Assembly (NCBI GenBank): GCA_037501455.1
Contig: CM074862.1
Location: forward strand, 89,117,501-89,181,500
Direction: 5' to 3'
Length of the DNA stretch: 64,000 bases
Origin: Lantana camara
Taxonomy: Eukaryota; Streptophyta; Magnoliopsida; Lamiales; Verbenaceae
Position 1 is the first letter of the stretch; each line of letters begins with the position of its first letter. Under the pieces are notes generated by a model. That model made no database searches. It saw nothing but the letters and a program-made list of their open reading frames with translations, and was not told the origin of the DNA. The translations under genes and the position numbers were made by a program. Shown piece by piece: positions 31,675-42,988 of the stretch.

Positions 31675-33659
31675 CTCCCCCTCAAGCTGACTGTGGGATC
31701 ACACACATTCAGCTTGCTCAGAACATCTGAAAAAGCTCGCTCAGTCACAGCCTTAGTGAGAATGTCTGCCAACTGATCCTCTGATCGTAAGAAAGGAAAC
31801 GTTACGATTCCACTCTCGAGTTTTTCCTTGATAAAGTGTCGGTCCACCTCTATGTGCTTGGTTCGGTCATGCTGAACCGGATTTTCTGAGATGCTTATAG
31901 CCGCTTTATTATCACACCACAATCTACACTTTTCATTTATGGGAAATCCAAGTTCTTCAAGTAACTTCCGAAGCCAAAGGACTTCGGCCAGTCCTCGTGC
32001 AATTCCCCTAAACTCTGCTTCTGCACTAGATAAAGCTACTACCTTCTGCTTCTTGCTCTTCCACGTGACAAGATTGCCACCAACAGTGGTAAAATAACCC
32101 GAAGTGGAGCGCCGGTCATCCTGATTCCCGGCCCAATCTGCATCTGTATAGGCCTCAATGAACAGATCCCCGTGTTTTTGGAACAACACCCCTCTCCCGG
32201 GAGTCCCCTTGAGATATCTGACCACTCTAAGTGCTGCTTCCATATGATCCTGCTGCGGTCGGTGCATAAACTGACTTAACACGCCTACTGCATAGGCAAT
32301 ATCAGGCCTCGTGTGTGACAAATAGATCAACTTCCCAACGAGGTGCTGATACCGGCTCCGGTCAACCATTTCTGCATCTTCTTTTATCCTTAGCCCGTGA
32401 TTCACAACTATAGGAGTCCCAGCTGGTTTGCTGTCAAGTAACCCTGTCTCTGCTAATAGATCAAGTACATACTTCCGTTGGGAAATAAAGATTCCCCGTC
32501 TTGACCTAAGTACCTCAATCCCTAAGAAGTACTTCAATTCCCCCAAATCTTTCATTTCAAACTCCTCAAACAAACTTTTCCTCAAAAGCTTAATTTCCTC
32601 AAGATCATTCCCAGTGATGATCATGTCATCAACATAGATGATAAGACAAGTTACTAACTCACCCCTCCTCTTAAAGAACAGTGTATGGTCCGAATTACTC
32701 TGTTTGAACCCATACTTTCTCATAGCAACTGTAAATCTCCCAAACCAAGCTCTCGGTGACTGCTTGAGCCCATAGAGTGCTCTCTTCAACCTACATACTT
32801 CCCCTGCACGAAACTGCTCAGAAAACCCTGGTGGAGGCTCCATGTAAACTTCTTCTTCCAACTTCCCATGTAGGAAGGCATTTTTCACATCAAACTGATG
32901 CAACGGCCAATCTTGATTAGCTGCTATCGAGAAGAGTACTCTAATAGTGTCAATCTTAGCAACTGGAGAAAAAGTCTCTGAATAATCCACTCCGTACGTC
33001 TGTGTGTACCCCTTGGCTACCAATCTAGCCTTATACCGCTCAATGGACCTATCAGATCGATGTTTGATGGTGAACACCCATCGACAACCTACCGGTCTCT
33101 TCCCTGGTGGCAATCTACATCTTTCCCAGGTCATGTTTTTTTCAAGGGCCATCATTTCTGTTTTCATGGCCAACTTCCACTCATCCTTCTTCTGAGCTTC
33201 TTCAACTGTTCTAGGAAGCACATCAGCGTAGACTGCTGCTGAATATGCTCTAGCTGTCACTGTTAGCTTTCCCTGTGCATAATCAGCGACCGGATACTGA
33301 GATTTTCTAGGTTCATACTCTGGTTCATACCTCTTTGGAGGCACTCCCCGATTACTCCGTGGTGGAAGGACATACCGGTCACTTCCCGTGGGCTCCCCCT
33401 GAACCTGTCTTTCTTGATCCTGTAATTGCTCCTGAACCTGTCTCTCTTGATCTTGTAACTCCTCTATGTGCAGATTATCAAAAGTACCAACAGAATTATT
33501 ATCAAATGAGGAAGTTTCAAGGGGTACCTCAGGAACATTCAGTGGTTCAGATCCTGGGACTGGTGCTGGCATGAGGGGTTGAACTACGGGAGACGTCTGC
33601 TCGGTGGTCCCGCCTACTGGATCTTTTGGGTCCGAATCTGGCATAGTGGAGTATGACAC
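31656..33659 (-). CDS. Outer copia reverse transcriptase and RNase H
   Basis: A 667-codon open stretch. It holds the copia RT core (WVFTIKHRSDRSIERYKARL, FDVKNAFLHGKLEEEVYMEP, and catalytic IIYVDDMIITG at about residue 345), then RNase H (EAYTDADWAGNQDDRRSTSG, LSSAEAEFRGIARG, CDNKAAISISENP, KHIEVDRHFIKEKL). The reading frame is off by one from the integrase ORF upstream. The change falls at a run of six C at 33684-33689, so this part is cut off from the rest of the polyprotein. The end of the frame overlaps the LTR. Catalytic motifs look intact. Confidence 0.9.
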   Translation of the reverse strand: MSYSTMPDSDPKDPVGGTTEQTSPVVQPLMPAPVPGSEPLNVPEVPLETSSFDNNSVGTFDNLHIEELQDQERQVQEQLQDQERQVQGEPTGSDRYVLPPRSNRGVPPKRYEPEYEPRKSQYPVADYAQGKLTVTARAYSAAVYADVLPRTVEEAQKKDEWKLAMKTEMMALEKNMTWERCRLPPGKRPVGCRWVFTIKHRSDRSIERYKARLVAKGYTQTYGVDYSETFSPVAKIDTIRVLFSIAANQDWPLHQFDVKNAFLHGKLEEEVYMEPPPGFSEQFRAGEVCRLKRALYGLKQSPRAWFGRFTVAMRKYGFKQSNSDHTLFFKRRGELVTCLIIYVDDMIITGNDLEEIKLLRKSLFEEFEMKDLGELKYFLGIEVLRSRRGIFISQRKYVLDLLAETGLLDSKPAGTPIVVNHGLRIKEDAEMVDRSRYQHLVGKLIYLSHTRPDIAYAVGVLSQFMHRPQQDHMEAALRVVRYLKGTPGRGVLFQKHGDLFIEAYTDADWAGNQDDRRSTSGYFTTVGGNLVTWKSKKQKVVALSSAEAEFRGIARGLAEVLWLRKLLEELGFPINEKCRLWCDNKAAISISENPVQHDRTKHIEVDRHFIKEKLESGIVTFPFLRSEDQLADILTKAVTERAFSDVLSKLNVCDPTVSLRGSVRDYG

Positions 33660-33673
33660 CCAACTTAGTGGAT

Positions 33674-34471
33674 CTATAGACTGCCCCCCTGACCGCTAGG
33701 TTGGGTGTGGTAGAAGAACTCAGTTTCTAGGAAGTCACAATTCATGGTGGTGTACAGGCGTCGTGTGGAAGGGTGATAGCAACGATACCCTTTTTGATTA
33801 ACTCCATACCCAACAAAGACACATTTAACTGAACATGGGTCAAATTTGGTACGCTCCTGTTTAGGGATATGGACAAATACTGAACACCCAAAGACACGAG
33901 GCTGCAGAGTAAGAGGTGAAGGGATACTAACATATCTGGAAAGTTCTGAGAGTGGAGTCTTAAGATCAAGAATCTTAGTGGGCAACCGATTGAGGAGATA
34001 AACGGCTGTGGCAATAGCTTCAGGCCAAAAAGACTTAGGAACACCTGCATCAAACATAATGGCCCTAGCAATTTCAAGGATAATTCGATTTTTACGTTCA
34101 GCAACCCCATTTTGTTTAGGTGTATAAGCACAAGTGGTTTGGTGAACAAGGCCCTTTTCTGAGAAAAACTGTTTAAAACTGGAATTAACATATTCCCCCC
34201 CATTATCTGATCGAAGAATCTGTATTTGAGCCTTAAACTGAGTTTGGACCATGTTATAAAACTGGACAAACTTAGAAAAAACCTCTGATTTATGTTTCAA
34301 AAAATATATCCAAGTCATGCGCGAGCAATCATCAACAAACAACACAAAGAACCGAAAACCAGAGTGAGAGCCTGTATACGGAGCTGGACCCCAAACGTCA
34401 GAATGTATGAGGGAAAAAACTGTGTTCATACGAATTCCAGAATACGGATATGACTGTTTATGACTCTTGGC
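33674..34471 (-). pseudogene. Outer copia integrase, catalytic part (3' of insertion)
   Basis: DDE integrase core: HSDVWGP (first D), LRSDNGGEY (second D), NGVAERKNR (E), followed by the copia GKG-like C-terminal stretch. It is separated from its zinc-binding N-terminus (54490 onward) by the inner copia inserted at 34471/34472, and ends at a TAG (33674-33676) created by the one-base frame change at 33684-33689. An open sub-frame starts at 34429. Confidence 0.88.
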
Positions 34472-36414
34472 TGTTGGAAAACACGAATCAGAAAGCAGCG
34501 GAATTTAAAAATTTTCCCAACAAAAGGACCTAGAACTCGCAATCGTGTAACCAAATTCGTAAAGATGGAAAACTTACTTTTCTTTTATTCTTTCTTGAAG
34601 CGTTTCAAGCCACCCAAGAACGCTCTTCTCGCGGCTTGATCCCCTCTCCTTGGTAAAGCTCGAATCTTCAAACTTCTAACTTGAAGTCTCTAGAGAAAGT
34701 CCACCAACTTGATCACAATCTAACTAGTAAGGATGCTAGTTCTCTAGTTAGTGTTTAGGCTTAACCTAGGGTTTAATTTAATCTTGGAGAAAGGAAGGTG
34801 TTCAACACATGAACCAAGAATTGTCAATTAGCTCTAAAGGGGAGCATGAGCTCCCCTATATATAGGAAAGGGGAGGGACGGCCGAACTCCTTGTTGGGCA
34901 AGGATTTGGTTTGTCTCTCTCCTATTACTTGATCATCAAGTATTTTCCAACTTTGACTTTGAATTCTAATTCTAGTCAACTTTTAAGAGAGCTAAAAATA
35001 TCCAAACTATTTTTGGATAATTTTATACTTTATTTATTATAAAATAAATAACTTATTTTTATCTAATTAATTAATTCATAATTAATTAACTAGATTATTT
35101 TTCTCCAAAATTAGACTTTCTTTTTAATTCAAAATTAAACCAAAGTCTATTAAATAATTAACTAATTAATTATTTAATATATATAATATATATATACACA
35201 CGTGTGTGACACGTGTCACAGTGACACGTGTCACTCACGTGAGCCACACGTGTGATTTCACACGTGTGGAACCCTCTTGGCCCGATTAACTCGTTTAATC
35301 ATTTTCAAGCCTTAACTCATGTAACCAAGTTGTTGTGTGTGACCCTCTAGGTTCTCAATTCAATTAGCAGTGACCCTAATTAATCAATTCACTAATTAAT
35401 TAATCAGTCCACAGATTAAACGACCATAGTCTAGCAACAGGTGTTTAACCCCTAGCTGAATTGGAATGTTCGGATTCGACAGAACCTTTAAGTCATTGAT
35501 TCATGTGAGATACAATCCTCCTACTTACTATCTCTCAACCAAGATCTAGGGCAAGGGAATAATCAGAACCCTAATAATCCGGTCTTAAAGCTAAGTGCAT
35601 TTCATATCCATTTGATCTCAATCCAAGAAACCCTTTTCTTGATGTCTTGATCTACTGCCTTGGCCAAGGACTCCATATGGCATATGAATGACTTACACAA
35701 TAAGAGATCACCTTGCAAATGCAAGTGTAGGTCCTTTCTTGATTCTCATTCACTTTCATGAGTCACTTGTGCAGCCCCAGCATAAGCCTTGAATCAGCTG
35801 TCTAAGGCGACACCCTTTAAAGCTTATACCTAAGACTACAGAGTTAACTCATAAAGTGACAAGGAACCTCAAGTCTAAGGATCAATTAATCACATCAATG
35901 ACTCGTAAGATATTTCCTAATCTGGAAGTTTCCATTTCCTGAAATAGAAACTTCCTTTCCCATTTAGGAATGTTCTCACACGGGGCACCTCAGTGAACTT
36001 ACTTATTAAAGTAAGCACCCTCATGTATCACGCACGTATCAACTATACACTTTGCACCTCCATGAAACAAGGTGGTCCTTCTTAAGGGCGTGATCCCACA
36101 AGCAAGCCTTAGAGGAGTCAGGTTGACACTCCCACTGTCTGTAGGACTCATCGGCTTGGAGTATTTTTCTAATCATGACTTATGTGATATAGGGCTCGTT
36201 TCATGAACCATTTCACCTAAATGGTAGAGTCCTAAAGTCATCAGGATTAGGGGAGTTCTCATACATGCACAGCTAAAGTAAACGCATACCAAACAAGAGC
36301 ATATAAAGAAGTGTTGCCTCAATTCGTTATTTTATTCAAAGATTGTCTGTGATTACAATAAGGAAAAGCACAAAGCGGATATACAATCGGCTTTCTAGGG
36401 CACTATTCCTAACA
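34472..36414 (-). repeat. Inner copia 3' LTR (1,943 bp)
   Basis: On the minus strand it begins TGTTAGGAATAGTGCC and ends GTGTTTTCCAACA. It has a TATATATA box at 34864-34857, followed at once by a perfect dyad (GGGGAGC-ATGA-GCTCCCC, 34839-34856), and six G-boxes 340-400 nt upstream. The polypurine tract GGCAAGTGGGAGAT lies at 36428-36415. Confidence 0.94.
35199..35266. promoter_or_regulatory. Six G-box (CACGTG) cluster in the inner copia LTR
   Basis: CACGTG lies at 35199-35204, 35210-35215, 35225-35230, 35236-35241, 35247-35252 and 35261-35266, mostly as ACACGTGT or GACACGTGTC. The same cluster is in the other LTR at 53274-53341. G-boxes are bound by bHLH and bZIP factors including ABA-response (ABF) and light (PIF/HY5) regulators. 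They lie upstream of the LTR TATA box, so they probably act as its enhancer. Confidence 0.8.
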
Positions 36415-36430
36415 ATCTCCCACTTGCCCG

Positions 36431-39400
36431 TCAAAGCCATTCTAAAGCTATTCTAAGTCCCATCTTCTGAAGATGACCTTGGAAAGCTTCTCGACTAAGT
36501 GGTTTAGTAAGTGGATCTGCCACGTTCTCTGCTGATGTGACCCTCTCAATTCGCACATCTCCTCTTTTGATAATATCACGGATTAGGTGATACTTCCTCA
36601 TAATGTGCTTGGTCCGTCGGTGAGATCTTGGTTCTCTTGCTTGAGTAACCGCCCCAGTGTTGTCACAAAACACAGTAATGGGGTCTTTCATGCTAGGAAC
36701 AACATTCAATTCTTGAATGAAGTTTCTAATCCAAACACCTTCCTTAGCTGCATCATTTGCAGCTAAGTATTCGGCCTCAGTGGTCGAATCTGCAGTGGTA
36801 GTCTGCTTGGAACTCTTCCAACTCACTGCTCCGCCGTTTAGGCAGAAAATGTATCCTGACATTGACTTAAAATCATCTAAGTCAGATGCAAAGCTTGCAT
36901 CGCAGTATCCTTCGACAGTAAGATCTTTCTGACCTCCGTAAACTAAGAATAAATCTTTAGTACTTTTCAAGTACTTAAGAATATTCTTCACGGCAGCCCA
37001 GTGACCATCTCCAGGGTCAGATTGGAAACGACTCGTTACACTAAGTGCATAAGCCACATCCGGTCGAGTACATAACATTGCATACATTATGCTACCTATT
37101 GCTGATGCATAAGGTGTATGAGTCATTCTTTCCTTTTCAAGGTTAGTCTTAGGACACATCTTCTTTGAAAGACATGTTCCTACACTCATAGGAAGGTTCT
37201 TAATCTTTGCTGACTCCATATTGAATCTCTTCAATACTTTGTCAATGTACATCGACTGTGATAGTCCTATTAACCTTCTAGATCTATCTCTATAGATTTT
37301 AATTCCAAGGATATAGGACGCATCACCAAGATCTTTCATCTCGAATTGGTTCGATAACCATAACTTAGTCACTTTCATGTCATCCTTCGAATTCCCAATA
37401 AGAAGGATGTCATCAACATAAAGTACTAAGAATTGCACTGAGGTCTCCAATTCCTTTCTATACACACATGATTCATTCGAAATTTGGATGAAGCCAAACG
37501 CTTTGACCGATTCATCAAATCGAATGTTCCAATTCCTAGAAGCCTGTTTCAATCCATAGATTGATCTTTGGAGTTTGCAAACCTTTTGCTCACTCCCACT
37601 GAATGTGAAACCTATGGGTTGCTCCATATAAATGTCTTTGTCAATGTCACCATTGAGAAAGGCAGTTTTCACATCCATTTGCCATATCTCATAGTCATAA
37701 TATGCAGCAATGGCAAGCATGATTCGAATGGACTTTTGCATTGCAACTGGTGAAAAGGTTTCGTCAAAGTCCACGCCGGGTCTTTGAGTGAATCCTTTTG
37801 CAACCAGTCTTGCTTTGTAGGCCGTAATGCTTCCATCAACTCCAAGCTTTCTCTTAAAGATCCATTTGCAACCTATGGGTTTGACCCCATCAGGCAAATC
37901 TACCAAGGTCCAAACTTGGTTGGAGTTCATGGAGTCCATTTCGGATTTCATGGTTTCTATCCACTGTTCAGAGTCAGAATCTGAAAGTGCCTCCTCATAT
38001 GTTAAAGGATCATTATCCTTTTGAGAGATTTCATGGAAGAATCCATACCATCTCTCCGGCTGTCTAGGAGTGCGTTCAGAACGCCTTAGAGGAGGATTTT
38101 CATGTGTATCGAAATTCGTGATTGGTTGTGGTTGATCAGAGTGGGACGTTTCTTCAGTGGGTGGTGTGGGGTCACTTTGTACTTCTTCTAATTCTATGAT
38201 CTTGCCTTTCTTTTTTTTAAGGAACGGTTCCTCAAGAAAAGTGGCATTTCTGGAAACAAACACCTTTTGCTCAGATTGATCATAGAAACAATATCCTATG
38301 GATTCCTTAGGATAACCTACAAAGTAGCATAAGTTAGAACGAGGTTCTAACTTATCTCCCACTGTCCTCTTCACGTAAGCAGGACAACCCGAAATTCTTA
38401 AATAAGAATAACTAGGGATTTTACCATGCCACATTTCATAGGGCGTCTTGGGGACTGACTTAGAGGGAACTAGATTCAGAATCTTTGCTGCACTTTCTAG
38501 GGCATAACCCCTGAAAGAAGGTGGTAAGTCAGTGAAACTCATCATGGAACGAACCATATCAAGTAGGGTTCGATTCCTTCTCTCAGAAACTCCATTAAGC
38601 TGAGGAGTTCCCGGAGGAGTCCACTGAGAGATAATCCCATTATCCTTGAGATGATTAAGGAATTCTTCACTAAGATATTCGCCTCCTCGATCAGATCGAA
38701 GTGCTTTGATCTTGTGACCAGTTTGGTTCTCAACCTCCTTTTGAAATTCTAAGAATTTCTCAAAAGCTTCAGATTTATACTTCATTAAGTATACATAACC
38801 ATACCGACTAAAGTCATCAGTAAAGGTTATGAAGTACTGATGATTGTTTCTAGTGCTTACACTAAGCGGTCCACAAACATCAGTATGGATTAAATCCAAA
38901 ACCTTAGTGGCACGTTCCACAGTTCCTTTAAAAGGGACTTTGGACATTTTTCCTTTGAGACAGGATTCGCAAGAAGTTAACTCTTTGAGATCATTTTCAG
39001 AGAATGATCCTAAAGTGTTTATCTTGCTAATTCTGTTCTTGGAAATGTGTCCTAATCTAGCGTGCCATAAGGGAGCTGAAACTTTGTCATCTCTCGTACG
39101 CTTTGTTTCTCGTTGTATATTCATAATATTGATATTTTGAGTTAGGTAAAGTCCATTACTTAGAGTACCGATATGAACGGAAGAGTTGTTCCGTTTGATA
39201 AAGTATTTACCATTCTTAATATAAGTTTCATAACCTTCACAATCTAATATTGGAACTGAAATTATATTACGAATAATGTTCGGTACATAAAGGACTTTAT
39301 TTAATACTAACTCAAAACTACCTAAATCTAATCTAATTGTGCCTAAAGCTCGAGCTTCAACGTTTGAGCCATCGCCGATCTTCAAGACACATTCTCCTTC

Positions 39401-40221
39401 TTTGAGTTGTTGGACTTCACTTAGCATCTGTACATCATTACAGATATGAGTTCCACAACCGGTATCAAGTACCCAAGAACTAGAATTAATAGAAAGATTT
39501 ACTTCAACGAGAAAGATACCTTTCTTCAGAGTAGCCTTGTACTCTGGGCAGTTTCTCCTCCAATGTCCCGATTTGCCACAATGGAAGCAAACATCCTCTT
39601 TCTGATCACGCTTCTTCTTTTGGGCCTTCCCCTTCGAAATGCCACCAGTGGGCCTAAGGGGTTTCTTCTTCTTCTTTTGGGCTTTCTTGCCCTTACCTTT
39701 AGAAGGCCCAGAAGAGGAAGATGGAGCATTCACCATCAAAACCTTATTGTCCTTCTTGATCGTGCTTTCAGCAGTCACAAGTTGACTAATCAGCTCAGCT
39801 ACAGTAGCACCAGCATGATTCATGTTGAAGTTAAGGACAAATGGGTTGAATGATGGTGGGAGCGAAGCTAGCAACAAATCCACTGAAAGCTCATCTTTCA
39901 GTGGCATGTCCATGGAAGCAAGTTTCTCAGTAAGGGCAAGAAACTTGAGTCCATATTCATGGACACTTGAACCTTCCCTCATTCTCAAGTGGAACAATTC
40001 CTTTGAAGTGTTATACCTTGTAACACGTTCATGAGGGCGGTAAAGTTACTCTAAGTGGTCGTAAATCTCCCAAGCAAATTCCATGGCCTCATGTTGCCTT
40101 GGCAAGTCCGGAGATATGTTAGCCAACATAAGACAACGGGCTTGGAGATTATCATCCTTCCACTTCTGAATCGCATCCCGCTCGGCCCGAGTGGGAGCCT
40201 CCCCTTCGGGACTAGGCTCCC
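36431..40221 (-). pseudogene. Inner copia Gag-Pol polyprotein, downstream part with one nonsense codon
   Basis: Domains in order on the minus strand: the end of Gag, a Lys-rich linker, zinc knuckle CFHCGKSGHWRRNC, protease (SSWVLDTGCGTHICND), integrase (LWHARLGHI zinc region; HTDVCGP, LRSDRGGEY, NGVSERRNR catalytic D, D, E), RT (MDVKTAFLNG, LYVDDILLIG) and RNase H (GYCDASFASDLDDF, TTEAEYLAA). From the codon at 39997 to the stop at 36431 it is open for 1,188 codons. Upstream, one TAA (minus strand 40048-40046) interrupts an otherwise continuous Gag frame. The frame continues to the GYP-A junction at 40221 and resumes at 50121. Confidence 0.92.
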
Positions 40222-42738
40222 TGTAACGCCCCAGCTTTCGGCAATTCAGGTATGAACGACACGTGTGAGTTTGAGAGTTGTAATTTAATTATTAATTGAT
40301 CATTTAATTCATTTTTCATAGCATGACATTATTTTTATAAAATTATATTCTTAACATTTTATTGGAAATTCATATCATATCATATTTTTCGGATTTATTG
40401 AACGTGATTGCAATGTGATTTATTTCTTTTATGTCCTTAATTGTTCATTTGCATGATTATGGGACCTAATTGCATTGGACCATATTGATCATTTAATAAT
40501 GGGATTTGGGCTTAATTGCACAACTTAACAAGTGGAGGGATTTAATTGCAAAATTGGCCATCTCCTCTCTTTCTTGATCAGCATATCACGTACCTTGCCT
40601 TCATTCTTACATACAAAATATCATCTTGCTCCATTTCCTTTCCTCCTTCAACCGATCAAAACCCTCCTTGGTTAAGTGGGAGATTTCATCCATTCAAGCT
40701 AATAATTGTGGGTTTTGGGATCATACAAGCATCATCAACATCATTTCATCATCTCTTCTTCCATTTCTTTCTTTTGAGGTAAATATGGAGTTTGAATGAT
40801 TTTCTTGTAAAAATGGTATATCTAGGGCTTTGTTATATATTGAATGAATTGTGTATTCGTTGTTGGAAATTTATTTGTGAACTTTAGGCTTAAGTTTGAT
40901 GCATATAACTTGTGATTTATGGACTTGAAGCATGAATGAGTGTGGGGGTTTTGAATGAGTGATTATTGATGATCTAACATGGAGTTATGTGTTTTTATGA
41001 TTTGTTATTGATCAAAATGTATGCTAGCATATTTATTACATCTAATATTTGCATTTGAACTTGGCTTGAATCCATTTTTGTGGTTGTTTGTGGTGTTGCC
41101 ATGGCTGCTCTGTTCTGTTCTGCATTTACAGCAGCTCACGTATTCTGGGAACGGCCCTTCCCAGCTCCAGTTCAAAACTGGAACGGCCGTTCCCATGATG
41201 CTGAGACTCAGGCCAGCGAGACTGGGAACGGCCGTTCCCACTTTGGCCTGCGAGCCGGAACGGCCCTTCCCAGCCAAGACGCGTTTTATTTTAAAAAACG
41301 CTGGCGCGTTTTCTTCAAGCCATGGGAACGGCCCTTCCCATTTTCAAAGGGAAGCCGGAACGGCCGTTCCCATAGTCTAGAATGTATGAAAATTCACTGC
41401 ATAAAATTGCGATTTTCGCACCTCGATCCGACGGCTTCCTTGACCCCTAATTGCTATTATATGACTGATTACATGTTGAAACGAATTTTCATGGTACATT
41501 GCATTTTTCTCGTCGTCTCGTTGCATTTCCGCCGTTCGTCCTATTTGGTACATTTGAGTCGTGTTTCACGGACAATTGTCTTTCTTGCACAGACCAGCTT
41601 CCTGGTGACGAGGAACAGGTCCCGTGAGCTGTTTCCTTGGATATTTTTGGGTCGTTCAGGTGAGGTTTAATTTTAGATACATAGGACCCGTACAACCCTA
41701 TGTGAATTTTAAGCCAAAACCTATCTATATAACTTATAGTTTTGAAAAGAAATTGGTTTTCAAATGTTTTATCGAATCATCAAAGAAATTGATTGATTGA
41801 TTGATTGTTTTGGCGAGTATTGTATTGCACTGTGGGCCCGAGGGTAGTGACTCGAGCCAACCGGGAAAGCATGGGCTGACGGGTAACTCGAGAGCTATCC
41901 TCACCAAACTGGGATGACCCCTGAACCCTCTAGGAGATTAGGGGAGGAAGGAGTTCCGGGCTTAGGGATTCATGTACCCTCTGCCCAGATTGATTGGATG
42001 GTGGGGCCTTGCAATCCCACCATCACCCGGAGGAAGAAGGCGTTATTGAAATTGCTAATTGTGCACATTAATGAATTGCTTGATCACCTAATCACCTAAT
42101 AATTGATTGATTGATTGTACACAGTCGGTGTAAGGTTGGAGAATTGCCCCACTCGCCGGGCCACTATTGATTGAATTGAATTGATTAAATTGAAATTGAA
42201 ATAGTTGTAATCTCGGGCGATAGTATCTCTTTTAACCTATTAAATCGTATTGTTTTCCAAAATTATTACCCGAGGTTATAACTTGCATGTATGTGCGCTT
42301 ATATTTATTTATACCCCTCGCTCAGTCTGTGTTGGACTGACACCTCAACTTTTCAGTGTTTTGCAGGGCGTGCTAGGCGGGAATTTAGAGTCATGTGGTC
42401 TTTAAATTTGGGTCTAGCACACTTCATTCCCACATTTTGTATGTATAGCTACTTGGGATATTTTGTATCGTGCCTTGTTATATATATTGTTGGGTGATGG
42501 TAATGTATGGATAGTGTGAATATGGTACCTATACCTATCGAATAAATGTTATTGCTTCCGCTTTTCATACTCTGATTTGATTATTGGTCGGTTTTAAATT
42601 GAGGGTACCCGCCTAGCCTTGAGTCATTTTATTGTCTCCCGTTCGCTATAGCTTTGATTCATGTATGGATAGTCCATTTCATATGTGGATCGGAGCTATA
42701 GTGCGGGGGATGTGGTGCCTGGCGTTCCGGGTGCTACA
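40222..42738 (+). repeat. GYP-A 5' LTR (2,517 bp)
   Basis: TGTAACGCCC to GTGCTACA. It carries the palindrome array (41145-41372) and structured core (about 41833-42020) that are also in the GYP-N LTRs, although most other LTR sequence has diverged. Confidence 0.94.
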
Positions 42739-42746
42739 TCCTACGG

Positions 42747-42758
42747 TGGTATCAGAGC
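42747..42758 (+). other. Primer-binding site for initiator tRNA-Met (GYP-A)
   Basis: TGGTATCAGAGC starts 8 nt after the LTR end, the same spacing as in GYP-N. Confidence 0.93.
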
Positions 42759-42988
42759 CCGGTTGCAAAACCGGGTCTCTAGTGTCGTGTCTTGTGAGTC
42801 TACGTCGCACGGCATAGGAACTAATTGTCAATTTGAGAGTCTTGCATCGTTATTTGATACTTGAACCTACTTGACTTATTTGAATTTGGGGTGACTTGTT
42901 AAATTTCTGAATTTATGTGCAATTTGTGAATTATTTGCACACATTGGCATTTCTAATCGAACATGCATAATAGTGACTTGATTTCAGG

